Below, piece after piece: positions 34,640 to 45,724 of a stretch of DNA of 64,000 nucleotides; within the stretch, counting starts at the first letter, position 1; every line of letters begins with the position of its first letter. Made by a program: the position numbers and the translations under genes. The DNA is taken from contig DASYHQ010000061.1 of NCBI GenBank assembly GCA_035998445.1, positions 248,001 to 312,000 of the forward strand, written 5' to 3'. The stretch is from Tepidisphaeraceae bacterium (GTDB taxonomy: Bacteria; Planctomycetota; Phycisphaerae; Tepidisphaerales; Tepidisphaeraceae). The notes under the pieces are model-generated. The model was not told the DNA's origin. It was given only the letters and a program-made list of their open reading frames with translations, and did no database searches.

Positions 34640-35092
34640 ATGCATCGCGATCCGCAACCCATCCAGTTGGACGACGCGACCGCGTCACTGCCCGCCGCCG
34701 ACGTTCGACCACGCATGGCCGAGCCGCTACCGGTGCGGCTGGTGGCGATCAACGACGTGCAATTGCCGGCGCCTGCGGGCGTCGAGGTAAAGCTGGACGC
34801 GTTCTACGAGGGGATCTTCCGGTTCGCGCGCTCGGCGGACCTGCACGAGCTCGTCTACCACGCCGACAACTTCGACCTGCGGTTCACCGTGCTCGACCGG
34901 CCGGTGCCGCATGCCAGCATTCGCCCGACCGGCATCGAAGTGCCCCTGCTGGCCGACATCACCCAACGGCTAACCGAGGCCGAGATCGAGTACACGGTCC
35001 AACGCGGCATCTTCCCCGGCTTGGAAAGCCTGCTGCTGCTGGACCCGGCTGGGAACTGGATCGAAGTGACAGATCAGCGGGCGGTGGGATAG
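34640..35092 (+). CDS. Small VOC/glyoxalase-like protein
   Basis: A 150-residue protein. The central and C-terminal parts (VKLDAFYEGIFRFARS, ITQRLTEAEIEYTVQRGI and LLLLDPAGNWIEVTDQR) fit the vicinal oxygen chelate fold: paired beta-alpha-beta halves ending in a D-P-x-G-N-x-I/V-E motif. The usual metal-binding His at the first strand is not obvious, so it may be non-catalytic. The ATG at 34640 was chosen because the preceding codons overlap the upstream terminator. It is 85 bases downstream of that terminator and appears to be a single gene. Confidence 0.5.
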   Translation: MHRDPQPIQLDDATASLPAADVRPRMAEPLPVRLVAINDVQLPAPAGVEVKLDAFYEGIFRFARSADLHELVYHADNFDLRFTVLDRPVPHASIRPTGIEVPLLADITQRLTEAEIEYTVQRGIFPGLESLLLLDPAGNWIEVTDQRAVG

Positions 35093-35159
35093 ATGGAGGG
35101 GAAGGGAACATCCCAGGCCCTAGAGCACTTTTATTTCATTCGTAGCGGGCCAAGACACT

Positions 35160-35259
35160 GTCATCCCGAACCCAGCGGTAGCGACCTGAGGGATCGGTAT
35201 GAAGATAGCGCTCGTCCCGTCGAGATGGGTCAGGTCGCTACCGCTCCCATCGGGATGAC
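35160..35259. repeat. REP-like palindromic element, family 1
   Basis: Ends GTCATCCCGA and TCGGGATGAC; inner AGCGGTAGCGACCTGA pairs with TCAGGTCGCTACCGCT. It sits between the convergent VOC-like and coxD genes. Confidence 0.85.
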
Positions 35260-35316
35260 AACGTGTCCTGCGCTCGCTACTGATGAACTGAAAAAGCGCT
35301 AAACGCCTCAACGAAA

Positions 35317-35341
35317 TCGGCTGGCCACATTGGCCAGCCGA
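35317..35341. terminator. Hairpin at the end of the respiratory operon
   Basis: CGGCTGGCCA and TGGCCAGCCG (35318-35340) form a 10-bp stem 37 bases after the coxD stop (leftward), followed on that strand by ATTTCG. Probable transcription end for the long act-cox operon. Confidence 0.6.
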
Positions 35342-35377
35342 CTAAGTTTATCTGCATTTGAACCGCGGGCGGGGCAG

Positions 35378-35812
35378 TTAGTGGTGCTCGGCGGTGCCTG
35401 AGCGTGGGCCAAGGTTCTGGGCCTCGCCGACCTCGTTGATGCGTTTCTCGCCGTCCTCGAGGCCAAGATGGGCGGGGGTGTAGCTCTCGCCGATCGGGCT
35501 TTCCCAGCCGGGCATCCAGCCGCGGGTGAGGTACTCGTGGCCGGTGCCGATGATCAGGATGCCCAGCCAGAGGAAGCTGGCGCCGACGAAGACCCACGTC
35601 AGCTTGCTGGCATCCTTCACGTGCATGAACCAGAGCAGTACGACCAGCGCCTTCACCGTGGCGATCAGCATCGCCAGCGAAATGTTGGCGCCGGTGAAGA
35701 CGTGTTCGAGGTCGATGTCGGCCGCGAGGACGGTGGCCAGCAGCAGCACCATCAGCACGAACCAGACGACGATGTACGTCCCGACGGAAGATACGTGTTT
35801 GTGCGCTTGCAT
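35378..35812 (-). CDS. coxD: Cytochrome c oxidase subunit IV (prokaryotic type)
   Basis: A 144-residue small membrane subunit of the oxidase. Three hydrophobic segments are seen: TYIVVWFVLMVLLLATVLAA, ISLAMLIATVKALVVLLWFM followed by HVKDASKL, and LTWVFVGASFLWLGILIIGT. The LIATVKALVVLLWFMHVK stretch is the hallmark of the prokaryotic COX4 / CaaD family. Its ATG overlaps the coxC stop by one base (TAATG), showing translational coupling. It is the last gene of the operon. Confidence 0.87.
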   Translation of the reverse strand: MQAHKHVSSVGTYIVVWFVLMVLLLATVLAADIDLEHVFTGANISLAMLIATVKALVVLLWFMHVKDASKLTWVFVGASFLWLGILIIGTGHEYLTRGWMPGWESPIGESYTPAHLGLEDGEKRINEVGEAQNLGPRSGTAEHH

Positions 35813-36600
35813 TAGCGGATCAGGTAAAGGAGCGGGAACAGGAAAATCCAGACGATGTCGACGAAGTGCCAGTACAGCCCGAGCATTTCGGGGAAGTTGG
35901 TCTTCTCGATGGCGAATCCGAAGAACTTGGCGCGGACGACGAGCCAGAGCATGACGCCGACGCCGATCACCATGTGAATGGCGTGGATCATCGTCATCAT
36001 GAAGTAGAAGAAGAAGAAGATCCGCACGTGGTTCTGGTGGATCGCCGTGATGCTCTCGGGGGTCGTGAACCCTCTGATGTTGAGCCGCATTGCCTCGGCG
36101 ATCCAACCGTGCTCACCGAAGGGGTTCCAAGCCGTCGCGAGCGGGACGAGGCCGAGGTGCCACTCGTGCGTGTACTCCAGCGACAGCTTTAGCGCCACGA
36201 ACGCGGTGCCGAGGATGGCGGTCAGGAACAACCAATTGACGCAGGCGTTGCGGCGGCCCTGGTGGGCGGCCCGCACGCTCATGGCGGCGGTGAAGCTGCT
36301 GCACAGCAGCACGCCGGTATTGGCAAAGCCCACCCACTTGTTCAGAAAGTGGCTGCCGATCATGAACCCGTCGAAGAATTCGCCACGGTAAATGACGTAC
36401 GCGCAGAAGATGCCACCGAAGAAGAGCACTTCGGTCGCCAGGAAGGCCCACATGCCCAGGGTCGTGGCATCGTACTGCTGGACGGCGTCGTCGAACTGGT
36501 GGGCATGGTCGTGCCCGTGATCCGCCGGCGCCGCCGCGTGCGCGGGCGTGCCGTGCTCGGTGAACGGGGTGGTGGAATGTGTCGCTGCTGAGTGTGCCAC
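35812..36600 (-). CDS. coxC: Cytochrome c oxidase subunit III
   Basis: A 262-residue subunit III. A His-rich N-terminal segment ([13 protein letters not shown]) precedes the membrane core, which includes [63 protein letters not shown] and the end [29 protein letters not shown] and [12 protein letters not shown] are standard family motifs. I place the start at a GTG (36600) with GGAG nine bases upstream, because the 25 codons before it, reaching an ATG at 36675, read out of a dispersed GCGGATTGCGG-type repeat. The longer form cannot be excluded. Confidence 0.8.
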   Translation of the reverse strand: MAHSAATHSTTPFTEHGTPAHAAAPADHGHDHAHQFDDAVQQYDATTLGMWAFLATEVLFFGGIFCAYVIYRGEFFDGFMIGSHFLNKWVGFANTGVLLCSSFTAAMSVRAAHQGRRNACVNWLFLTAILGTAFVALKLSLEYTHEWHLGLVPLATAWNPFGEHGWIAEAMRLNIRGFTTPESITAIHQNHVRIFFFFYFMMTMIHAIHMVIGVGVMLWLVVRAKFFGFAIEKTNFPEMLGLYWHFVDIVWIFLFPLLYLIR

Positions 36601-36617
36601 GCTAGGTTGCTCCGTGT

Positions 36618-36728
36618 CTTCAGTTGCGGATTGCGGAATGCGGATTGTGAAATCCCCACTGTGCAACCCGGCCATTCAATGCCTAAGTCTTAAATCCGCA
36701 ATCCGAACTCCGCAATCCGCATTCCTGC
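36618..36728. repeat. GCGGATTGCGGAAT-type inverted repeat
   Basis: TTGCGGATTGCGGAATGCGG near 36627 is echoed in inverted form by CCGCAATCCGAACTCCGCAA near 36700 and by CCGCATTCC at 36716. It fills the coxA-coxC junction. Confidence 0.7.
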
Positions 36729-36729
36729 T

Positions 36730-38433
<1,704 letters not shown>

Positions 38434-38621
38434 GGTTTCACTCGTTTACGGCTATTCAGATCAGCTTCTCAGATCAGCTTCGGGCGTCAATCGAGTCCCG
38501 GTCATAAGGGCGATCGCCCTCAGAAGGGCAATTGCTCGGGCACCGGACGAAGATTCGAAGCGATTTTCTTGCTCGGTCGTCTTCAATTGTTCATTTCGTC
38601 GGTCACGGTGCCTTCATGGAC

Positions 38622-39743
38622 TTAGGGCTGCGTGGTCGGCCGGGTCGTTGCGGAACCGAACGGGACGATGCCGTCGTCGACGTGCATCACGCTTTCGCGC
38701 GGTCCCGAGGCGGCCGCGGGATCGGGGACGATCGCGCCTTGCGGCATGGGTGCGGCATCGACCGGCCGGCCTTCCGGGCGGCTGCTGTTCGTGTCGTTCA
38801 GCGACTTCACGTACGCGATCAGTTGGTTCACCTGATCTTCAGTAAGAATGCCCTGATAGGTCGGCATGAGCGGGGGGTAGCCCTCGACCAGCTCGGCCTG
38901 CGGGTTCAGGATCGCCCGGCGGACGTAGTCCTCGTCGGCGAAGACCTCGACGGTCTTACCGCCACGAACCACACGACGCGGGGTGCCGTAGATGTTCGCC
39001 AGCGTCGGCGCTTGCTGCCCGTGGCAGGTGATGCAGCTGAACTGTTCGAACAGCTTTGCACCGGCCAGGTGCGGGGCCTCGTCGGCGACGCTGTTGGTCA
39101 GCCAGGCGGCGTATTCCTGCTCGCCCATTACGACCAGCCGACCGACCATGCCCGAGTGCAACGTGCCGCAGTATTCGGTGCAGAACAGGTAGTACGTTCC
39201 GGCCTCGGTCGGCGTGAACCACATCTCGGTGTAACGGCCGGGCACCACGTCGTGCTTGGCGCGGAACGCCGGCAGCGCGAACGAGTGGATCACGTCCTCG
39301 GACGTCATGCGCAGCTTCACCGGTCGGCCCAGCGGCACGTGCAGCTCGTTCTTCTCGCGCTTGCCGGTCGGATGCTGCACGTTCCACATCCACTGCTTGC
39401 CCGTGACCGCGATTTCCATCGCGTTCTGCGGGATGTTGCTCATGCGGACGAAGAGCTTGGCGCCCCAGAAGAACATCACCAGTGCGATCAGCAGCGGGAT
39501 GAACGTCCAGGTGAGCTCCAGCACCATGTTGGTCGGCAGCTGCTCCGGGTACTCGTCGACGTGCTTCCGTCGGTACTTGATGACGAAGAAGATCAGCAGG
39601 CCGAAGATCAGCACGGTGAAGAACAGGCTGACGGCCGTCAGGAAGAAGTACAGCGCGTCCATCTCCGGCGCGAAGTTCGAGGCCTGCTTGGGGAAGAGGC
39701 GGAACGGTTCGATCTTCTCGAATTGGGCGAGCACGCTCATCAT
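38622..39743 (-). CDS. coxB: Cytochrome c oxidase subunit II with fused cytochrome c (caa3 type)
   Basis: A 373-residue subunit II. Two N-terminal helices (LYFFLTAVSLFFTVLIFGLL and ELTWTFIPLLIALVMFFWG) precede the cupredoxin domain. CuA ligands are in DVIHSFALPAFRAK (His) and FCTEYCGTLHSGMVG (Cys, Glu, Cys, His, Met). From about residue 235 a class I cytochrome c domain follows, with heme motif CITCH and the distal Met in PPLMPTYQGILT. This fusion defines caa3 oxidases and lets the enzyme take electrons directly from alternative complex III. Tandem ATGs lie at 39743 and 39740. The C-terminal 40 residues are Pro/Ala-rich and variable. Confidence 0.92.
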   Translation of the reverse strand: MMSVLAQFEKIEPFRLFPKQASNFAPEMDALYFFLTAVSLFFTVLIFGLLIFFVIKYRRKHVDEYPEQLPTNMVLELTWTFIPLLIALVMFFWGAKLFVRMSNIPQNAMEIAVTGKQWMWNVQHPTGKREKNELHVPLGRPVKLRMTSEDVIHSFALPAFRAKHDVVPGRYTEMWFTPTEAGTYYLFCTEYCGTLHSGMVGRLVVMGEQEYAAWLTNSVADEAPHLAGAKLFEQFSCITCHGQQAPTLANIYGTPRRVVRGGKTVEVFADEDYVRRAILNPQAELVEGYPPLMPTYQGILTEDQVNQLIAYVKSLNDTNSSRPEGRPVDAAPMPQGAIVPDPAAASGPRESVMHVDDGIVPFGSATTRPTTQP

Positions 39744-39932
39744 CGCAGTTTCTTCTTCAGGTCTTGGACAACTCTGTTCGTCATGCCCGACGCGCCGTCG
39801 AAGCAACGCTTCGCTTGCGGGCCGGGCGCCAACGTTCCCCGTCGCGACGAACCGTCGGTCGACGACGCGTTGGCTTACGTCTCATCTCCCACCGGCCGGA
39901 CCGTTCCGGCCACTCATGCGCTGGCTGCTGCC

Positions 39933-40832
39933 CTACGAATGCCCCGCGCCCACCGTCGGTGGGGGAAGTGCCCGTCGGTCGCGCATCAACATGATCGTCA
40001 TAAAGATCGCCAACGCCAGCACGGTCAGGATGCCGCCCAGCTTTAACGCGTTCATGATGACGAACCCGTACTTGCCGGTCGTCGGGTCGTAATGGAAGCA
40101 GTACAGCAAAACCGCGTCGACCAGGCCACCGACCTTGTTCTTGTTGGCCGTCGTGATCGCCAGCCGCAGGTCGGTCGGCGAGTAGTCGATGCCGTAGAAG
40201 TACTGCGACAGCCGGCCATCGGTCGTGGTGACCATGATGCCGCTGGCGTGGATGTATTCCTTGCGCGCCTCGTCGTAGCGATACTTGAAGCCGACGGTCT
40301 GGGCGACGCGCGTGATGTTTTCCTGCGTGCCGGTCAGGAAGTGCCAGCCCGCCGGCGTGCCGCGCTCGCCGTACGCCTTCATGTAAGTGCGCTTCTTCTT
40401 GGCCGCGACCTCGGGCGATTCGTTCGGATTGATGCTGACGGCGATCACGTCGAACTCTTGACCAATCGTGTGGGTCGTGATGCCGTTCATCGTCCGCAGC
40501 AGGTCGTTGAGGACCATGTTGCAGAGCATCGGGCACTCGTAATAGACCATCACAAGCACTGCCGGCCGCTTGCCGTACAGGTCACCGAGCTTAACCGTCT
40601 GGCCGTAGTCGTCGGTGAAGACGGCGTCCATCGGCAGCTGGGCGTTCAGGTTCTGCTCGATGCCAATGTCCTTCAACATCGGCGAGACGTTCAGCTCGGC
40701 GGTCGACCGCCCGGGCACGCCCGGGGGCGGCAACTGGGCCAGCGCCGGCGCGGCGCAGAGCATCATTCCCGACAAGGCTGCGGCCAGCAGCGTCGAGCGG
40801 GTACGGCAAGATGTTCTGTACAACCAGTTCAT
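39933..40832 (-). CDS. sco: SCO1/SenC copper chaperone
   Basis: A 299-residue thioredoxin-fold copper protein. A Sec signal (LLAAALSGMMLCAAPALAQ) is followed by the domain with the copper-binding CxxxC in VMVYYECPMLCNMV and the third ligand His in KEYIHASGIMVTT. A C-terminal transmembrane helix (IMNALKLGGILTVLALAIFM) anchors it, so the copper site faces the periplasm. It delivers copper to the CuA site of CoxB. Its position between the act genes and coxB fits that job. The C-terminal anchor is unusual compared with N-terminally anchored SCO proteins but recurs in this operon type. Confidence 0.88.
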   Translation of the reverse strand: MNWLYRTSCRTRSTLLAAALSGMMLCAAPALAQLPPPGVPGRSTAELNVSPMLKDIGIEQNLNAQLPMDAVFTDDYGQTVKLGDLYGKRPAVLVMVYYECPMLCNMVLNDLLRTMNGITTHTIGQEFDVIAVSINPNESPEVAAKKKRTYMKAYGERGTPAGWHFLTGTQENITRVAQTVGFKYRYDEARKEYIHASGIMVTTTDGRLSQYFYGIDYSPTDLRLAITTANKNKVGGLVDAVLLYCFHYDPTTGKYGFVIMNALKLGGILTVLALAIFMTIMLMRDRRALPPPTVGAGHS

Positions 40833-41009
40833 AAGCTCGTTCGAGGCACTCGGCCCCGCCGTTTGGTGTTAGTCGGTCGAAGGGACGTCGTGGGGCAGGG
40901 CAGTTAACCCTTGCCCGGTCCCGATCGTACGCGTCAAGCGACCTATCGAACACCAATCAGCGGCACTTTCACCGCTTTCACTTTTCCCGAACAGTTCGTG
41001 ACCGCTCGC

Positions 41010-41594
41010 TCATCGTGCCGGCGGTTCACCACCCGCACGGGCGGGGAGCATCTTGGGGTCGGCCAGCACCTTTTCCATTGCCTGGTCGACCGGAATGCGG
41101 GCGACGCCGTTCTTCTCATCCACCCAACCGTAGTTGTCCAGGGCAGCCTTGTACGCATTGTCGAGGAAGATCCAGTCCTGATCGTCGGTCGACTCGTGGC
41201 CGCGCGAGGGTTGCAGGCGCGGCTCCGGTGGCAGCATGCGCTGGGTGGGGTCGCTGGCCAGTGCCGACCGCGGGGCATCGGTTTCCGCTTCGTTGTTGAT
41301 GAAGCCGAACATCGTCACGTAGACGACGATGTCGACAACGATCAGCACCGCGACCAGCCATGCCATCGCCTTAAAGATGCCGCGCAGGCCGACCTCGTAC
41401 TGCTCGTGACCGATCGTCCGGCTCGCGGGCAGACCCGACGCGTCGGTCGGCGGCATGCCGGACGTGTCGATGGCGCCCTTCTCGGTGACGAGCGGGGTGA
41501 TGGTCGGTGGTTCCGTCCGCTGATCGCCCGAGTTCGTCGGGGGGTTCTGCGGCGCGGGATCGTACGGGGCGTCGTAAGAATTGTCGTTAGGCAT
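41010..41594 (-). CDS. Conserved membrane protein of ACIII/caa3 operons, function unknown
   Basis: A 194-residue protein. Residues 1-60 are disordered and Pro/Thr-rich; one transmembrane helix follows (AMAWLVAVLIVVDIVVYVTM), then a short periplasmic domain with RMLPPEPRLQPSRG and the motif LDNYGWVDEKNGVARIPVD ending in a helix QAMEKVLADPKML. I recall the YGWVD..G..RIP(I/V)D pattern from small proteins encoded beside SCO and caa3 genes, but no function is established to my knowledge. The ATG overlaps the end of actF by eight bases, so it is co-translated and probably a subunit or assembly factor. Confidence 0.7.
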   Translation of the reverse strand: MPNDNSYDAPYDPAPQNPPTNSGDQRTEPPTITPLVTEKGAIDTSGMPPTDASGLPASRTIGHEQYEVGLRGIFKAMAWLVAVLIVVDIVVYVTMFGFINNEAETDAPRSALASDPTQRMLPPEPRLQPSRGHESTDDQDWIFLDNAYKAALDNYGWVDEKNGVARIPVDQAMEKVLADPKMLPARAGGEPPAR

Positions 41595-42876
41595 GACTCA
41601 CCACCTGCCCACCAACGGGCGCGTGTGCATGACTGTGGCTATGGCTGCCGTGACCGTGACCGGGCTTGGGCTCCGTCGTCGGCGACAGCACGCGGCGGCC
41701 GCTCAGGAAGTAGAAGAACCCGCTGAGCCAGATGCCGCCCAGGCCCAGCACGGCGGCGAAGTCGACCCAGTGAACGTAGTTGGGCTTGAACCCTTCGTAG
41801 ATGTGGGCACCGGACGGCACGACCCACCAGATCACGTCCACGATGCGCATCAGGAACACCAGCACTGCGATCGCGCCCAGCGTCCGCATCCGCTGCTTCA
41901 GCGGACGCTGCAGCAGCAGGAGGAAGGGGACCAGGAAGCCCAGCAGGACCAGGGCGATGGCGACGTACTGCCAGCTGTTGAACATGTTGCGCCCGAACCC
42001 GCGGGCGAGGTACCAGGTCTGCCCGTGGCTGGTGTTGCCCGAGTAGATGATGATCAGCTGTGCGATCGACGTGTAAGTCCAGAAGATGGTGTTGGCCATC
42101 ATCATGGTGCCCACGTCGTTCAGCGTCATCTTCTCGACCGGCATCTTGTCGTCCTTGCGGCCGAAGCGCCAGCAGATCGCGAAGATGCAGATCGAGATAC
42201 CCATAAGGGCCTGGCTGGCCATGTTCACGAAGCCGATGATGCTGCTGTACCAGTGGCTGTCGCGGCTCATCACCCAGTCGATCAGGAAGAACGTGACGGT
42301 GAAGAACTGCAGCACCATTCCGGCAGCGCTCAGGCGGTAGGCCAGCGTGGTCGGGCCCTTCTCGCCACCTTCGCGGATCTTGCGACCCTCGCGGTACAGG
42401 ATGAGGCCGATGATCGACCACAGCGCCAGGAATCCGACCGTGCGGCCGATGACGAACGGAGGGTTCAGGTAAACTTCCTTGTGCTGTAACACACGGTCGG
42501 CCTCAACCTTGTGGTGGTCGGCCCACTCAAAGTTGTGTTCGAGCCCGAAGAAGAGCGGGATGAACAGGATCGCCATGATCGGCAGGCAGGCCATGCCGGC
42601 CTCGAGCGGTCGGCGGAGGATTTTGCCCCACTCGCCCCATGACAGGTTGTGCATGAGGGAGAAGAACAGGCAGCCGAGCGACGTGCCCAGCCACAGGAGG
42701 ATGCCGACGAGGTAGGCGCGGTAGAAGGTTGACCGCGGCACGCCGTCGACGTCGAAGAAGCCGATGACCAACCCGATGATGCCGATGATGCCCGCAATGG
42801 CCGCCAGCACCCGCAGGGGGCCGTAGGACCGCTGGGCGTGCGGTTCGTTCGGATCGATGGTGGAATGCTCGCTCAT
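41587..42876 (-). CDS. actF: Alternative complex III subunit ActF
   Basis: A 429-residue polytopic membrane subunit, related to ActC but smaller and without a signal peptide. About ten hydrophobic segments are seen, for example LRVLAAIAGIIGIIGLVIGF, YLVGILLWLGTSLGCLFFSL, VIGRTVGFLALWSIIGLILY and YVAIALVLLGFLVPFLLLL. HNLSWGEWGKILRRPLEAG and NVGTMMMANTIFWTYTSIAQ-type segments match the family (the latter reads DVGTMMMANTIFWTYTSIAQ here). It ends in a His-rich tail (HGHGSHSHSHAHAP). Its start shares one base with the actE stop (TAATG). Confidence 0.9.
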   Translation of the reverse strand: MSEHSTIDPNEPHAQRSYGPLRVLAAIAGIIGIIGLVIGFFDVDGVPRSTFYRAYLVGILLWLGTSLGCLFFSLMHNLSWGEWGKILRRPLEAGMACLPIMAILFIPLFFGLEHNFEWADHHKVEADRVLQHKEVYLNPPFVIGRTVGFLALWSIIGLILYREGRKIREGGEKGPTTLAYRLSAAGMVLQFFTVTFFLIDWVMSRDSHWYSSIIGFVNMASQALMGISICIFAICWRFGRKDDKMPVEKMTLNDVGTMMMANTIFWTYTSIAQLIIIYSGNTSHGQTWYLARGFGRNMFNSWQYVAIALVLLGFLVPFLLLLQRPLKQRMRTLGAIAVLVFLMRIVDVIWWVVPSGAHIYEGFKPNYVHWVDFAAVLGLGGIWLSGFFYFLSGRRVLSPTTEPKPGHGHGSHSHSHAHAPVGGQVVSHA

Positions 42877-43529
42877 TACTCGGTTTCCGTCTTGCTCGCC
42901 GGTGTGATGGCCGGTTGGGTGGTCGACTGGGCCACGCGCGTCTTTTCCTCAGGCGTCAGTGTCGCGAACTCCTGCGACTGGCTGACCTGCAGCGCCTTGA
43001 TGTACGCCGCGATGCGCCAGCGGTCTTCCGGGGTCACGCGTTCGGCATAGCTGTACATCGCGCCGTAACCGTTGGTGATGACCTGATAAATGTAGCCCGG
43101 CGGGGCGTTCTTCACCCGATCGGTGTGGAACGACTGCGGGCGGACGAAGCCGCGCTGCACGATCATCCCGTCACCGTAGCCGGTCTTGCCGTGGCAGACG
43201 TAGCAATAGATGTCGAACATCTTCTTGCCCTGCTGCAGGTCGGCGGCGGTCATTTGCCAGGGGAACTCGGCCGAGGCCTTCCCGTCGGCGCCGGTGCCGG
43301 TGTACAGGATGCCGTCCGTGCGCGGTTGGCCGCGCACCACGGTGCCCTCGACCAGCGGGCGCGAGGCGATGCCGTCGGCGAAGAGCGTGGACGCCTCGTG
43401 CGGGTCCTTCTTCTCCTGCTGGTGCATCTCGGGCTTACGGCAACCGGTCAGGATCGCCGAAACCGCGACCGTCGCCAGCAGCGAGGCTGTAAAGCGTCGT
43501 CGGATCATGGGAAGCGTACCGTTGTTCAT
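42876..43529 (-). CDS. actE: Alternative complex III subunit ActE, cytochrome c lipoprotein
   Basis: A 217-residue monoheme c-type cytochrome. A lipoprotein signal (FTASLLATVAVSAILTGC) anchors it to the membrane; the heme motif is CYVCH in KKMFDIYCYVCHGKTGYGDG, and the axial Met is expected in the YAERVTPEDRW region or just before it (GAMYSYAERV). The C-terminal tail is Thr/Gln-rich. It passes electrons from the complex to the oxidase. The ATG at 43529 overlaps the actD stop (ATGA), which decides the start over the internal ATG at 43508. Confidence 0.9.
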   Translation of the reverse strand: MNNGTLPMIRRRFTASLLATVAVSAILTGCRKPEMHQQEKKDPHEASTLFADGIASRPLVEGTVVRGQPRTDGILYTGTGADGKASAEFPWQMTAADLQQGKKMFDIYCYVCHGKTGYGDGMIVQRGFVRPQSFHTDRVKNAPPGYIYQVITNGYGAMYSYAERVTPEDRWRIAAYIKALQVSQSQEFATLTPEEKTRVAQSTTQPAITPASKTETE

Positions 43530-44074
43530 GCGGGCACCACCGCGACTTCGGCCGGGTGCATGTCTTCGAGAAACTTGCGCGTCTGTTCCAAGTCGAACTT
43601 CGGGTCGGCCGACTCGATCTCGATGAAGAAGCGGTCCTGGCTGGCCAGGCTGAAGCTCGGCACGTTGAACAGCGGGTTGTACGGGCGGGGGAGCCCGTTC
43701 AGCCCGATCACCGCGCCCCACACCGCCGCCTGCACGCTGAACAGCACCGTGCACTCGAACATGATCGGGATCCAGTACGGCCAGCTGTTGTACGGCCGGC
43801 CACCGATGTTCAGCGGGTAGTGGATGACGTTGGCGAAGTACTGCATGTAAAAGCCGACGAAGCAACCGATCGCGCCGAAGCAGAAGATCAGAAGGGGGAC
43901 CTTCGTCTTCTTGTGGCCGATCGCCTCGCTCAACCCGTGTATCGGGAAGGGCGCGTAAGCCTCGGCGCGCTTGTAGCCGGCGTCGCGCACGCGTTCGCAC
44001 GCTTCCAGCAACGCCTCGGGCGTCGTGAACTGGGCCAGCAGGCCGTGTATCGGATTGGGTTTAACCGTTTCCAT
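43526..44074 (-). CDS. actD: Alternative complex III subunit ActD (DUF3341)
   Basis: A 182-residue membrane subunit. The N-terminal cytoplasmic part (GLLAQFTTPEALLEACERVR, AYAPFPIHGLSEAIG) and two helices (VPLLIFCFGAIGCFVGFYMQ, IPIMFECTVLFSVQAAVWGAV), with the loop NIGGRPYNSWPYW between them, are the DUF3341/ActD signature. The C-terminal end FFIEIESADPKFD resembles a small ferredoxin-like domain without ligands. It lies 27 bases after actC and is coupled to actE. Confidence 0.92.
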   Translation of the reverse strand: METVKPNPIHGLLAQFTTPEALLEACERVRDAGYKRAEAYAPFPIHGLSEAIGHKKTKVPLLIFCFGAIGCFVGFYMQYFANVIHYPLNIGGRPYNSWPYWIPIMFECTVLFSVQAAVWGAVIGLNGLPRPYNPLFNVPSFSLASQDRFFIEIESADPKFDLEQTRKFLEDMHPAEVAVVPA

Positions 44075-44101
44075 CCAAAAGTCCGTCGTTAGACCGTCGT
44101 A

Positions 44102-45589
<1,488 letters not shown>

Positions 45590-45590
45590 T

Positions 45591-45710
45591 CCCCCTCCCC
45601 CGGTAATCCGTGGGAGGGTCGGGGTGAGGGTGATTCCGATGGCCAGCCTCGTCGGCCGGTCGCGATCACCCTTCACCCTAGCCCTCTCCCGAATTGCCGG
45701 GAGAGGGGAC
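45591..45710. repeat. REP-like element, family 2, inside the act operon
   Basis: Two hairpins (CCCTCCCCCGGTAATCCGTG side and CCTCTCCCGAATTGCCGGGA side) with GGTGAGGGTGATT and ATCACCCTTCACCC arms. It lies exactly in the actB-actC junction and touches the actC start codon region. Confidence 0.85.
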
Positions 45711-45724
45711 AATCCTTCGTTTTC

